From assembly GCA_023014335.1 (NCBI GenBank), contig JAECYW010000011.1:1054001-1118000 (forward strand): a stretch of DNA of 64,000 nt. Reading direction: 5' to 3'. Of this stretch, positions 12,053 to 23,200 are shown in pieces. Made by a program: the position numbers and the translations under genes. The stretch's first letter is position 1, and each line of letters starts with the position of its first letter. Below the pieces are notes generated by a model, which was given only the letters and a program-made list of their open reading frames with translations, was not told the DNA's origin and made no database searches. This DNA is from Galerina marginata (taxonomy: Eukaryota; Basidiomycota; Agaricomycetes; Agaricales; Galerinaceae).

Positions 12053-13096
12053 ATTTTTTATCATGTTTTTCTTGGTTTTTTTTTCGGGGGCTTGCGTTTA
12101 TCTTACTTGCTTATCTACTGCGGGGTGCTCGTCTGGATTTTACAGTATCTTAGAGCGCTGTGGGACGATACTCATTTCGTTGGATTTATTACGGTCGTTC
12201 TTTCTTCGATCCTGTCATGGTGGGAATCCCGGCGCCGATCGTTGAACCGTTTTAAAGTGGAATATTTCCAGCATAAGATGGTTCAGCCCGAGAGTTGACG
12301 ATGCGTCCTTGATCATGAGGGAAAGTCAAGGAAATTACAATTAAACCACAATGCGAAGAGTGAGTAGTAACTAATGTTGTCACCCCCTTGCAGAGATCGT
12401 CGACAACGGTGAATTTTCTAAACACCGATAGTCAATGCTGAATAAATAGGCGCCCGTCAGCGCCTCTTTTGTGTCTCTTTTGCTTGACTTTGAGGCTGAT
12501 CCTACGGCCTGTGCGTGATGACTCGAGAGTGATTACGTCCAACTGCCTTGTTCTTCTTGGAGACGATGAAACACGCTGGACCATGCTGACTGTAAGTCGG
12601 TCTCCATATCCTAAGTAGGCGTATAAGTATTACCTCGCCCCCGGACTAGCGCACCAATTTCCACCAGGATAGCTGCGACCCAGTAGTGGTCCCTGATCTT
12701 TTGGGGAAAAGAATCCACAGAAATGACCGACGACGACCACGGAAGAAACTCAGTTGATAAGACTGGCCATGCTACAAAACTGTGGGCGCTTCTCATACTT
12801 AATAGTGCACGAAATGAGAACGCAAGAGCTGATCTGAGGGCTCAGATATCTCAGATTTTAGGCTGCCGCTGTTGTTGGTCTCATTACTACCTTGGCCTCT
12901 CTGACTGTTCGATGCTATTCTGTTCATGCGACACGCGAATCCCTCGATTTCTGAAGTTCTGAACGTTAATACAGTACTAATGGGAATGTGCTGCAGCTTT
13001 CTGTGTCAATTTCTTTACTTCATGCTCAACCCCATTATTTCGATTAACTTGAACGCCACACTGCATCATCATGCATATGGAATCAGTAAATAAAAT
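12053..13096. other. Intergenic; short block resembling the repeat at 17.6 kb
   Basis: No gene is supported. Around 12540-12630 the sequence resembles the tandem-repeat unit found downstream of the SEA4 pseudogene: CTGCCTTGTTCTTCTTGGAG, then a CTCCATATCC...AGGCG word like that at 17660-17695. The block therefore probably belonged to the segment that was duplicated together with the SEA4 3' part. Confidence 0.4.
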
Positions 13097-13824
13097 TTAA
13101 GCATTGTTCACACTAACCTTGGTTTGCAAAGTCCGGTCAATATTTTTCGCAGTAGTCTCCATACGGTCCTTGTTTTTGACGATGTGGGTATAGGCTTTGT
13201 CCCTGGCGTTTCTCATTTTTTTGCTGAAATTGACGTCCCCATTGTTGTGAAGTAGTTTCTTGACTATCATACCCTTCTGATAAATTTGACTCGACGTTAA
13301 AAACAAAGGGATATATGCATAGAGCCAATAAAACGCACCGCAAGATTTGTCCTGCCCCTCACCATTTCAAGATTTGAGGCATGATTCATGTGACCTTTAA
13401 GCTCCTTCCAGCAGTCTGGTTTTTGGTGCAGTCTATGATGCTGTAGGTATATACTGGTAAGATGGATCAAAAAGTACGAGCTCACGCAGCAACATTAGTG
13501 CCTTGCTTGTGAAGGACGTGAGTAACGTGCTGTGCCTCAACGAGATGATCTACCAGCCTCGAAATGAAATAGGCTCACAAATCATGAATGATAAGTCAAA
13601 CCTGCATGATACAACTTGAATTTTTTTCGATGAGCTTCCTTTGCCTTGTGAATATTATCCTGCCTCCATTTCTGTTTCGCCGTTTCTCGGTAACGATAAC
13701 GATCTCCCTTCAGCGAAACTTTGTGCAACACACGCCCATAAATTTGGGGTCCAGCAGGGGAGGCACAGATCTCGAGAAAGAAGACAAAAAGAGACAGCAG
13801 AAAGGCAAGATACGACCAGCGCAT
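13097..13824 (-). CDS. Small secreted protein, four exons, unknown family
   Basis: Minus-strand exons 13824-13602, 13549-13486, 13432-13363 and 13276-13097 join with closing phases to 178 aa. The start at 13824 is chosen because it opens a clear signal peptide (MRWSYLAFLLSLFVFFL, then EICASPAG). An upstream in-frame ATG at 13869 would add 15 polar residues before it. The mature part is short, basic and His/Lys-rich, with DHLVEAQHVTHVLHKQG from exon 2, one Cys (PDCWKEL) and no domain I recognise. A GTTAGT word close to the stop could be a further donor, so the last residues are the least certain. It may be an effector-like or otherwise secreted protein, but nothing in the sequence fixes a role. 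Confidence 0.6.
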
Positions 13825-14385
13825 TGTAGGAATGTTGGAAATATGGTTTGAGACCTGCTCACAGAACAAAGATAGAGGATCGCATGCATGTTATATATGC
13901 AATTGAACTTCCTGATAGCTGCTCAAACCTATCCAGCAGTCGTTCCGACCAGCATTGCCTTTTTTCCGTCAATGTATTCACATTGGCAGATGTGTGATGA
14001 AGTTTGAGGAAAATATAGACCTGTCGCACTAGGAAAAAATAGATACTGCCATATTCTCAGAAAAGAAGCATTTCGATTGTCCGTGTTCCGGAAAAATTAC
14101 CTTATGGGATAATTCGGTCGTCCGTTTAGAAATCTCGGTTCTCCATAAGGTGTGGGCACTTTTGATACCTTTGTGACACATAGAACGCTTACGGTGCTAT
14201 GGGCCTCTTATTCTCACCGCTGTGCGTGGAATTCGTGCCAGGACTGATCCCGTGTTCAGATAAGCCCAAGAGGGATCGTGAAAAAACGGCTGCCGATAAT
14301 GCCTCGAAGGCTGTAGTTGAAAGGATTTGAAACACAGCGCCGCATTCTGATGAACAGCAAACTCAGACAAGAACCACTCCTTGTC
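13825..14385. other. Divergent intergenic region
   Basis: About 560 bases separate the start codons of the minus-strand secreted-protein gene and the plus-strand F-box gene, so both promoters should lie here. No clear TATA box or repeat is visible. Confidence 0.4.
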
Positions 14386-16180
14386 ATGGCTGTTCCTCCT
14401 TTCGCCACTTTGCACCGCGAACTGTTTTCGCTCATTGCTTCCCATCTTCCGTTGCGCTCCGCTCCTCCGACACTACTCGCACTTGCTCTTACCAATCATG
14501 CATATTACAATGTTGCCCACCCATTGCTCTTCTCCCGTGTCATCCTCAGAAATGAGAAAGATGTCGCGAGCTTTACAGATATTCTCAGAACCGATCCCTC
14601 GCTCGGCAATTCTGTACAGGAACTTTATGTCAAGTCACAGCTGTTGGTGTCGACTCGCGATAGCGATGGTCCAGTCGATGCTGTCACGAGTCTTATAAAA
14701 GCCATTCAAGCCGATTCTCTGCCCAACGTACGTACGCTAGGCCTGTATCTGCTCACCCTGCCCTGGTGGAAGGTTGAAGAACCCGACTCTGCCGTTCGCT
14801 CTTGCCAACTACCCGATGACTTCTGGAAAACATTGCATAGCAAATGCACCCGGCTGAAAAATGTCGTTCTCTCGGGGATTGGAGACAACGACGAAGGTCG
14901 CGTAGGAATCTACGATCTTGATGGTGTGCGGGTAAGTCTGGATGCTCTCTCATCAACGATATTATTGTTAATGCCCTTTAGGATTTTACGAGTTTTGGCC
15001 TCATATTCCAAAGGTGGAGCTATGCGACCAGGGATTGCCCCAAAAACTTCTTTGAGAGTCTGCACCTCCTTGTTTCAACCCTTCACACCCTTGTGCTAGG
15101 ATTCCCATACATAGATCCCGACTCGCAATCCGTGATGGCTCTTCGGTTCCCCCAATTGCGATCGCTCACTCTGGAGAATTTCGAAAATGGTACCGAGGAG
15201 GACAGCCTATCACAGAGTATGGATTTCTGGCGCGCTCACCCACTGCTGGAGTATCTGAAGCTGCCGTACCCACCTTTGTGTTCTCAATGGTTCGAAAAAT
15301 CCGAAGTTGATCTTGAGATTCTTCCCAACTTGAAGCACTTGCAGGTTCTCATCCATTGGATTTCCCTAAATAATACGCCTATCTGACGCTTAAACACAGG
15401 CGCCGTTCAGCGACGTCTATGCGCTGGCCCCAATCCTACATCGCCTCTCCAGTCTCACAATAGACGGCAGCATCAATGCGCAAGTCCCGTACCTTCTCCG
15501 TTCTGTGATTCCGATGGGATTGCCCAACCTCAAGAGCCTTGACATACGCCAACAACCAGACGCGGACCCTGACTGGATTTCCGAGCCCGACGGAAATGAA
15601 GGAGCCCTGTGGTATGAAACGGAAGACGGCAGCATCCACGAGCCAGACAAAGCAAAACTTGCAAATCCGAGGAAGATCAAGAGTGAAGTGAGGCGATTCT
15701 TCCTTCCGCTCGACAGTGAACATTACATGCATTCCATCGTGAAGGGAGCCCCAAATTTGGAGGAAATATCGCTACATACACTGGTCGGTATGAACCCCAG
15801 TCTCTTCCTGGTACGACACCTTTAAAACCTCCCATTTCTTGATCCTCTGTGACATTTCGTTCTTTCAGGATACGATGGGTCACCAGCTTGCTAAATTCGA
15901 GAAGTTGGAGCGTCTGTACTATCCTGCGCTGAGACAAAATGACACGAGCGATGAAAAGACTTGGATCCTGTTCCAAAAAGTTGCGCGAGACTTCGCAAAA
16001 AATTGCAAACGACTTACCCTCGTAACTGATGTCCTGGTGCCTCAGATACCTTACATGGCAGCAAAAATACGGAGGGGGGCTGGAGGCGAGGTCGAAGAAG
16101 TCGTAGCTGTTGAGGGGTATGGCATGTTGATAGGTAACGAGGGCAATCCTTTCCCTACATACTATGCCCCAAAAATCTAG
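14386..16180 (+). CDS. F-box/LRR-like protein
   Basis: Exons 14386-14931, 14982-15344, 15400-15810 and 15869-16180 join in phase 0 throughout to 543 aa. The N-terminus (PPFATLHRELFSLIASHLPL, then a leucine-rich ALALTNHAYYNVAHPLLFSRV stretch shown here only in part) has the shape of a fungal F-box. It is followed by leucine-spaced segments such as LPNVRTLGLYLLTLP, LRSLTLENF, LEYLKLPYP and LKSLDIRQ. Such proteins usually act as substrate adaptors of SCF ubiquitin ligases. The substrate is unknown. The start is the ATG just before MAVPPF. An upstream in-frame ATG at 14317 would add 23 residues. Confidence 0.75.
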
Positions 16181-16849
16181 GTACTATCTCACACTCTAAG
16201 TAGATTCTCATCTAAGCCAGAGGTGTTCATAGTTTGAAGTTAGATGAAGAACTGCCAATGTCGAAATTAATTCTCACAGATGAGGTTGAACGTCCTTACA
16301 GTAACTTGCAGCTAGCCGTCATTTGCACTGCCCAAAAAAGTCGATGTCGTCTCGAGTGATCCTTCTAGTTCACACCAATGACAAAGTTTCTGTTTCGCCC
16401 CAGGTGTCGTAGCAGCCATTTTTCGCGTTGCACCATCGTTTTCAACTTTCAAGTTGCCAAAAGAGTGGCGATAAGTAGCACTACGCAGATGAAGACGAGG
16501 ACAAAAATTCGACGGTGTTTGCTTACTAGAGATACTCGAGTACACTCGACCGACAGTGATATTTCTCTTTCGTGGTCCATTGATAAAATTTCAACGCGAC
16601 GACCGCGACCGACGTGGATGTCACCTGATTGATACTGTTTGTTTCGGCTCTAATCATCGCGACCTTCCTGCTCACCTTCGCAAATTCTACTCAACTTTTC
16701 AATTAAATGAGCCAACTACATCCAGAATCTCCGTCTAGGCCCAGAATTTTGAAAACTTGCTCGACCATGAGGCATGCCCTTTGATAGGCAGATGTGCACT
16801 CTACCCACTAGAATCTGTCCGGCCATGGACAGCCGTCATTATTTCCCTC
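16181..16849. other. Intergenic, no supported gene
   Basis: Only short overlapping frames. A stretch at about 16640-16690 (CGACCTTCCTGCTCACC and neighbours) recurs in diverged form at about 20100-20145, so part of the region is a low-copy local repeat of unknown origin. Confidence 0.35.
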
Positions 16850-17262
16850 CTCCACTCGCGGGAGCAGAGCCAAAGCCATGGCCAAAGTCAGGCCCAAGAG
16901 CAGATAATCGGAGGAGAAGACACGACGCCTAGTGCGACACACCGCTCTTTACTCCTCGACATCCCGCTCAGCAGCCAGATGCCACGCGTGCATGTTCGCG
17001 GACGCAGATGGCGCTGCAGCTCTGTGGGTGGAGCTTGCGAAAAGAGGAGCTCAACGCGGCTATTAAGAGGTGGGAGAAGGAGGGCAAGCTTTGCAGGGCG
17101 GGGTCTTGGCTTGTGTTTAGTGGGGAGAGCTGCTTACGAGGAGCGATAGTGTGTTCTGCTTTCGAAGCCTAACTTTTTTTTTGCTTACCTTTCATTTTCG
17201 TAGATCAAACACACCAGATTATCTCCGGCAGAGTAGTCGCCCTCAAACCCCTCAGTATTGGC
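16850..17262 (+). pseudogene. Broken duplicate of the SEA4 exon 4-5 region
   Basis: This reproduces, in degraded form, the SEA4 segment around 10050-10830. QSQ/GQ-rich codons are followed by GGEDTTPSATHRSLLLDIPL (SEA4 has [19 protein letters not shown]). After an internal deletion come counterparts of LQLCGWGW, of AAIKRWERE and of the exon 4-intron-exon 5 boundary. The intron (T-run then GTAG) is still present before DQTHQ, so this is a DNA-level duplication, not a retrocopy. Frames are broken and the copy has no start, WD40 part or zinc ribbon. Confidence 0.8.
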
Positions 17263-17480
17263 GACAGAGCCGTTTTGCTGACTTGCGAATCGCGTGCCAG
17301 TGACCGCGACACCCTGCCCGGAGGTCGTCTACTTCCGTACAATGACATCCTCTGAGCTCTCAACATTCATTGGTTTGCCTCACAAGTTTCCTCACACGTT
17401 GGCCCCCTGGATACAACCTCTCCAATTCGTCGTTCTTATCCCAGCGATCTGCTCAAAGACGACATCACTCCATTTTTCCT

Positions 17481-18013
17481 CTGGCAGATATGCGGGTACG
17501 TTCTGAACATTAACGTTCATTGTCCGATTTTAATATTGCACTCGCAAGCAATATTTCCTGCACGTCTGAATCCATACTGTGCATCTGTGTACTTCAACAA
17601 CTCGCAGCAACTGCCTTGTTCTTCTTGGAGACCATGTTTGAAACCCCAAAATTGTCAATGGATACTCCAAGCCATATCCCAAGCAGGCGTCTGAATCCCG
17701 TCTCTGAAAAACGACATTGGCACGGGCAGAGCCTCACGGCGCACGCCAATTTTCCTGTGGCCATTTTATCCGCCCCAGTCTGGCAGTATGCGGATACGTT
17801 CTGAATATCAATGCCAGTGTTCATGGTCTGATTTTAATACTTGCACTGGCAAGCAAAACTTCCTGCACATCTGAATCCATGCTGTGCATCTGTGTACTTC
17901 AACAACTTGCAGTAACTCCTTGTTCTTCTTGGAGACCATAAAACCCCAGAATTGTCATTGCATACTCCAAGCCATCTCCCTAGCAGGCGTCTGAATCCCG
18001 TCTCTGAAAAAGT
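17481..18013 (+). repeat. Tandem repeat, two ~235-bp units with a ~299-bp period
   Basis: Unit 1 is about 17481-17715 and unit 2 about 17780-18013. Both begin CTGGCAGATATGCGGG or a close variant, share GCTGTGCATCTGTGTACTTC-like and TTGTTCTTCTTGGAGACCAT words, and end CCCGTCTCTGAAAAA. The 64-base spacer is not repeated. A third, more diverged copy seems to lie downstream of the intact SEA4 gene near 12540-12630. No coding role is seen. Confidence 0.75.
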
Positions 18014-18536
18014 CCTGCGCCAATGATCCAACATGGGAGTATCCAGAACACTGCACCGCCAGCCGCAGAAATTATCTACGTCCTTGTTCTACTTTCGTCC
18101 TCTCTGAAACGATTGATTTGGAAATCCTCATTAGGATATCTTCGAACTAAATGGAGTTCGGGACTTACCCCAGCGACCCAGCATCTAGGCATTAAGGACA
18201 CGTGGCTACAGCGCCTCTGGGATCAACCGAGCAGCAATCAGACCAAGGATATTTTTACACCACGATTGCACCGCGATGGATGGTGCACTTGGGCCTGGAG
18301 GGAGAACGAAACTACACTGTTCCCAAACCCTCACGAGTCACGCTGCTTCAACTTCACGGTCATGATTGCGAGTATGCTATAAACGTACCTAAAACACGAA
18401 AGTTTCGGGGCTAGGGTACTTCGCTTCGCTGCAGGAGGAAAACCAGATACTCCACAAATCCTTTTTTAGACTCTTGGTAAGTGCACCACAGTAGTCGGAA
18501 ATTCCACTGGACGGCGTCCATCCTCCGTTTCTTAGG
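18014..18536. other. Intergenic, no supported gene
   Basis: Two overlapping open frames of about 70 and 119 codons occur here, but they lack recognisable domains and convincing splice sites. The end of the block holds the upstream region of the secreted-protein gene at 18630. Confidence 0.3.
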
Positions 18537-18548
18537 CATATAAAAAGG
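18537..18548 (+). promoter_or_regulatory. TATA box of the small secreted protein gene
   Basis: CATATAAAAAGG lies about 90 bases upstream of the ATG at 18630, a usual distance in fungi. It is followed by a CT/CA-rich leader (AACACATCTCACAAACTC) typical of strongly expressed fungal genes. Confidence 0.65.
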
Positions 18549-18629
18549 CTGTCGTCGAGCGATATCTTTCATAACACATCTCACAAACTCAACAGAAACA
18601 ACAACCTCGATTTCTCAACCAACTTTACA

Positions 18630-19152
18630 ATGTTTTTCAACCTCTCCAAAGCTTTCGTCGCTCTCGCGGCGGTCACCGTCGCTACCGCGTCGACTGTACC
18701 CGCCAGTGTCGGTGGGATAGCCGACTGCACCTTGACCCTCAAGCCAACCGTGCCCGTCGACGCCAAGACCACAAACCTCGTCGCCGAGTTCAACTTTGGT
18801 ACGGTTCACCTCCTCCCTCATTTAAATCTAATCATTAACTCTCCAACAGTCATCGGACGCTCTCTCTCCATCGACACTAACAACGGCGTCATTGACAATG
18901 TATGCACTCTTCCCATGACACACAGCCTAACTCCAGAATTCACTTCTGATTCCATCTTATTCGTGCATTTTATTATAGGGTGGTGTCACTATACTCAAAG
19001 AAAACCCAGACAACACCTTCGTCGTCAACGACAAGATCTCTGCGCGCGGAAAGACCTCCGCCGAGACCAGCGCGATCATCACCGGCTGGGTTGGTGAGAC
19101 CAAAGAAGGCCTCGCTGCCAACTGGCTCGTTCAGGCTGCTACTTGCGCTTAA
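18630..19152 (+). CDS. Small secreted protein, intact member of a local family
   Basis: Exons 18630-18798, 18850-18899 and 18979-19152 join to 130 aa with closing phases (1, then 0). Residues 1 to about 21 (MFFNLSKAFVALAAVTVATAS) form a signal peptide when read across the usual Ala-Ser cleavage zone. The mature protein is about 109 aa and has two cysteines, one in DCTLTLKP near its start and one in the final AATCA, which could pair. Internal motifs are VIGRSLSIDTNNGVIDN, VTILKENPDN and AIITGWVGETKEG. Two broken copies of the same gene lie at 4.8-5.2 kb and 19.4-19.85 kb. The family looks like a small secreted protein family of agarics. Its role is not known to me. Confidence 0.8.
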
Positions 19153-19395
19153 GCACACAATTTGGAACACGGGCATTCTACAGGCTTTGGATTCGGATAG
19201 GTGGGTCTTGGAGGTGGTGCACTGGCACGGTGGGCGGTGTTATTGATGTACTCGGACTTTGTGCTAGTTTTATATATACTTTAGCTGGAGGTCGGTTCTT
19301 GTGTAGTTCTGCATGGTGACCAATGTCTAGTTCGTGGCTTTTACTTAAGAACCGGGACTGGCCCTTTCAGCCCAATCCCAATCCCAGAACAGCAA
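19153..19395. other. 3' flank of the secreted-protein gene
   Basis: Non-coding. It holds the probable 3' untranslated region of the intact gene and the upstream remnant of the decayed copy that follows. Confidence 0.4.
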
Positions 19396-19850
19396 GCAAT
19401 AAATATCCAGAATCCTTGCGGCTGTCGCCGCTGCTACCGCGTCAATCATGCCTGCCACTAGCACTGGAGTGGAATAGGCTTACCTGACTGCACTTTGACC
19501 CTCAAGCCAACCATCCCCGTCAACACCTGGCAAGTCCACGAATCTCTTCGCCGAGTTCAACTTTGGTCCGTTTTTCCTTCCTTCCCTCCTAAAATGACAG
19601 TTCTAAATAATGGTAATAATCTACCATCCGACAGTCATCAGACACACACTCTCCATCGACAATAACAACGGCGTCATCGACAACACAAGCATTCTTCTAA
19701 ATCTCAATTTTACGCAGTCCAGAGTTCATCCGAGTTCCATCTATGAAACTGGATTTTTTTCACAGAACGGGGAAACCATCCTCAAAGAAAACCTTGACGG
19801 CGTCACCTTCATGGTCAATGACAAGATATCTCAAAGATATCTGCGCGGCG
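19396..19850 (+). pseudogene. Decayed tandem copy of the small secreted protein gene
   Basis: It aligns with all three exons of the gene 0.8 kb upstream: ATCCTTGCGGCTGTCGCCGC for the signal peptide, CTGACTGCACTTTGACCCTC for DCTLTL, TCTCCATCGACAATAACAAC for exon 2, and ATCCTCAAAGAAAACCTTG for exon 3. A TAG interrupts the start of the mature part, an extra base pair or so shifts the frame in the NTWQVHESLRR stretch, and similarity stops after NDKIS at a very GC-rich block of CG dinucleotides (about 19845-19868). The last third is missing. Confidence 0.8.
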
Positions 19851-20426
19851 CGCGCGGCCGCGCGACGCGTTTATGTCACATGATTGATAGGCATCGTTAT
19901 TTATTATGAACGCCAATGATCGATTAATGATCGATGACCCAAACGGAGCGACCGAATCGGAGCGGCAGGTGGATTCAGCAGTGCTCCTTTCCCTCAGCCA
20001 ACAATCGGAACGATCCATAGTATGTAAATCCTATATATAATCTCTCTTTCGACACCGTATCCTGGATAAATTCCTAGTGCTCGACATTCAGCTAGGTTGT
20101 TGCGGCTCCAGTCGGCACGACCTTCCTGCTCACCATCACAAGTTTGGAGACTCCCGAGTCTTTGCCCCTTCAAGTCCGTCGTCTGGCTCGGCTTTGAGAA
20201 TGGGTACTAGCCCGTGGCGCCAGGGTCGGCCAGGCTCCCAAAATTATCCAGCCAGTCGGATGATGAAGCGTCGATGAAGCCCGTCTAGTACGGGTCAAGC
20301 CATCGCCATCTGTTTCGTTTACCTCATATTAAGTTATAAAAGCTTCGAAGGCGGAACGTTTCCCCCAAAGAAACGTCTTCCTTTCGCTGTTGTGCCCCTC
20401 AGCCCACCTTGCCCCCCTCTGCCTTG
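19851..20426. other. Intergenic; contains promoter of the next gene
   Basis: No gene is supported. AGTTATAAAAGC at about 20332-20343, some 90 bases upstream of the ATG at 20427, is a fair TATA box for the next gene. The repeated CGACCTTCCTGCTCACC word at about 20120 also occurs at 16660. Confidence 0.45.
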
Positions 20427-21351
20427 ATGAACGAACAAAAGAATGGCGTCGTCCTTCCATACGATTTGGAGAGAGATATCTTTGAGCTTGCAGCTAGAGC
20501 ATTTCCAGGACACGCAGTTAAGCTCTGTACAATCTCCAGATACGTACAAGAATGGTATGTTATTCATACCTTTGCTTTTCTCCGTCTTTGACCTCATATA
20601 GCCCTTTTTATGTCTTTTGTCACCCAGGATGGAACGAATCATATACGAGACTGTCGTACTCGACCTCCCCTTATTCACCACCAAACTCTTCCTCAGAACC
20701 TTCTATTCACGCCCAACTAGCTTTTTTGCAAGGAACGTCAAGAGACTCTACATGACCAACTTCCTCCCGTTTCCCGAAGCCCGCGAAATTGTGGCGGCTT
20801 GCGCAGGCTTAACCGACCTAGTGTGCTGGGCAGACCCACTCAGTACAAGTCAAGGCAATTTCGTCGACCTTCTTTCTCCCGCATGCATCCAGCACCTTTC
20901 CGTTAAAATCGACGCATTGTGGGGTATTTCCACTTCCCAGTCACATTCCAAACGACAATTCCCGCCCCATTTGTTTCCCAACCTCTCGCATCTCGAGATC
21001 GTCAATCCACCCGGCTCGTACTCCGCCACTCAAGTCGACTGGGACGGTCTACGTGCCCTTCCCAAGTTGACACATCTCGCCCTTGGCGACCTCTGGCGCG
21101 AGGCACATCTTCATTTCATTCCTCATTTCGAGCAAATTCTCGTCGAGTGTGAGAATCTCAAAGTACTGCTTTTGATATCACCAGACGACGGATTCGTGGA
21201 TGAGCTGAGAAAGTCCGGTATCCAGCAAGATAGCAGGGTGGTTGTGAAAACGGAATTTAATAGCCCGCTTCCCCTTTCTGAGTACTGGGACTCAGTAAGG
21301 CAAGGAGGCCCCGACTTTTGGGGTTTGGCGGATAGAATGGTACGTCACTGA
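20427..21351 (+). CDS. Short F-box-like/LRR-type protein of an agaricomycete multigene family
   Basis: Exons 20427-20554 and 20628-21351 join (phase 2) to 283 aa. The N-terminus, LPYDLERDIFELAARAFPG followed by AVKLCTISRYVQEW, is the compact F-box-like opening seen in many small mushroom genes. It is followed by IIYETVVLD, FFARNVKRLYM, LTDLVCWADP and LSHLEIVNP, leucine-spaced segments of a solenoid. The start is the ATG at 20427, 90 bases after a TATA-like box. The role is unknown. If the F-box is functional it would link the protein to SCF ubiquitin ligase. Confidence 0.75.
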
Positions 21352-21765
21352 CCCGTCGGTTATTGGTTCTCGGACATTGACTGGAACTGTCGGACAGGCG
21401 CTTGAGAATTCACGGAGTCCGTCAGAAGCACTTTCTAGGAACTAGTCACATCTTAAATGCAAGTCCCACTTTCGATCCCGCGACTCGAGGCACCGAGTGG
21501 GTTAATAAGTATTCTATTTTCGAATAATGTATTGGCAATCATACATAGAAACACGTAGCCTTCGTCGAGGTTAATGAAAGAGACGGCTTTCATGTTGAAC
21601 GACCGGCTCTGCACCCGGCATCTGTCACTCTTCGACAACGATAAGTTAAGGCTGATTGACAAATTGGCAGATAATAAGAAACGGTCGATGATGACAAACA
21701 GTCCAGGAAACTATGGCTCCAAGCTGAAGACCCTTCTCCATGATTATCGACCGCGAAATTAAGTT
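21352..21765. other. Convergent intergenic region
   Basis: About 410 bases between the 3' ends of the F-box-like gene and the acyltransferase gene. No gene or repeat is seen, only short open frames. Confidence 0.5.
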
Positions 21766-23200
21766 TCAACGCAGGTGACAGAGGTTGAAGAATTTCTCCC
21801 GTGGATTCAACAGCAAAGCAGATCTTTTATATGGGAAATCAAATGTCTGGTTCGCAATCGATTATTTTTCTTTCAAAGCGGCCTAGGAGATTGAGCTTAC
21901 CGTTTGCCAGTGGTACCCAGAGCGTAAACTAACTTTGAACATGGCTTCGTTGCTCTCCCGCGGCTCTCCCGAAACTCGGTCAGTTCTTGGATCAGCTAGG
22001 AAGAGATAATGGACGAGAGACCGAAGCCATATTTCCGCTGTCATTTGTTTCATCAGCTAGGTCCTTGAACGCGGTCGAAAAGGAACTGAAAAACATACAA
22101 CGTCCACCACCTAGAAATTTATCCTCACCAACTAGGACGTGAAGTCCACGTTCCCAATCTCCAGGAACGACACCAGCTGGGTAGTGCTGTGCGACGTGAT
22201 CCTCCTTCACGTATACAATCTCGACATATCCCATGAGCTCGCCGTCCCAGCTCATCATGCAAGGGAGCACATGTGGGTCTGCCAGAACCGCCTTGACGTA
22301 CTCCCGATGAGTTTCCAAACTTCCCCGCTCTCCCCACCCTGAGTTGACCCGCTCGTCGTTGTGCCATCTGTGGAAGGCCTCCATGTGCCGCGAAATTTTG
22401 GTGGTGTTGGATCCTGTTTCCGTCTCATCATGGACGCCGTCGAAGTCGAAATAGCGAAGCTCGAGCATCTGGTTTACAGCGCTGCACCATCTCCGGTAAA
22501 GCACCTCTCCTTGCTCGGGCTTTCTTGGTCGGAGTGGGTGCATCGCGATGACCTTTTCATTGCGAGTGAAGGAAGGTAGGTTTGGGAAGGGTGGTTGTGG
22601 GTTACGAAGCCAGCTCCTTTGGTGATATCCCACAGTTCCGGCCCCTTGCCAGAATGCGGCTCGGGAAAGGAATAAAACATCGTTGTCGGATTCAGATTTT
22701 GTGGGGTCTGGCCGGAGCTGCGTTCTGACAAGGCCGGTCGAGAGGAGGTATCGTTTTAATTCGTCCACATTGGAAACAAGAGTGAAGGTTGTTGGGATGT
22801 GCTCTTGGTCGTGGTAGAGAGTGAATAGCGCATAAACGGCGACCCAAAATTCAGGAATGCTAATCCCCTTCAGCATGGAAGTAGGCGGGCTAATGGTAAG
22901 TAATTTATACTTTGGTATATGAGATGTCGCCCCTTCATATCGAGTCCCGACAGAAGAAATGTCCAGCCCCAACAAATGACTGTCGGAAATGGTGTAGGTT
23001 ACAATAACCGATCCCTCTAGAGTGATATGGTGTTGTCGATCCTGAGTAATACAAAGTGAGGTGCCGACAATTCCCCCGTCAGGCAAGACCAAGAGAGGAG
23101 TAGAACCATTTGGGTCCGCAGAGAACGTTGAAGGGGAAGACGGTATAACATGGTTGGCAATTGCCCGGAGGCGACCCACTGGCCGAGTTGAAGAATTCAT
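21766..23200 (-). CDS. GNAT-type N5-hydroxyornithine acyltransferase (SidF/SidL/IucB family)
   Basis: Minus-strand exons 23200-22099, 22037-21901 and 21846-21766 join with closing phases to 439 aa. The C-terminal half carries the IucB/AlcB-type acyltransferase signature: EAFHRWHNDERVNSGWGE, LPCMMSWDGELMGYVEI, then FLGGGR joined over intron 1 to SEIWLRSLVHYLFLADPRT and SGEPRESNEAM. Exon 3 supplies TFDFPYKRSALLLNPRE. The donor GTATGT at 22098 restores the GGGRSEIW junction. Enzymes of this family acylate N5-hydroxyornithine (or N6-hydroxylysine) with an acyl-CoA to make hydroxamate siderophores. The acyl group cannot be read from sequence. No siderophore NRPS or ornithine monooxygenase gene is present in the window. 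The last exon was too short to appear as an open frame and was placed by homology. Confidence 0.82.
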
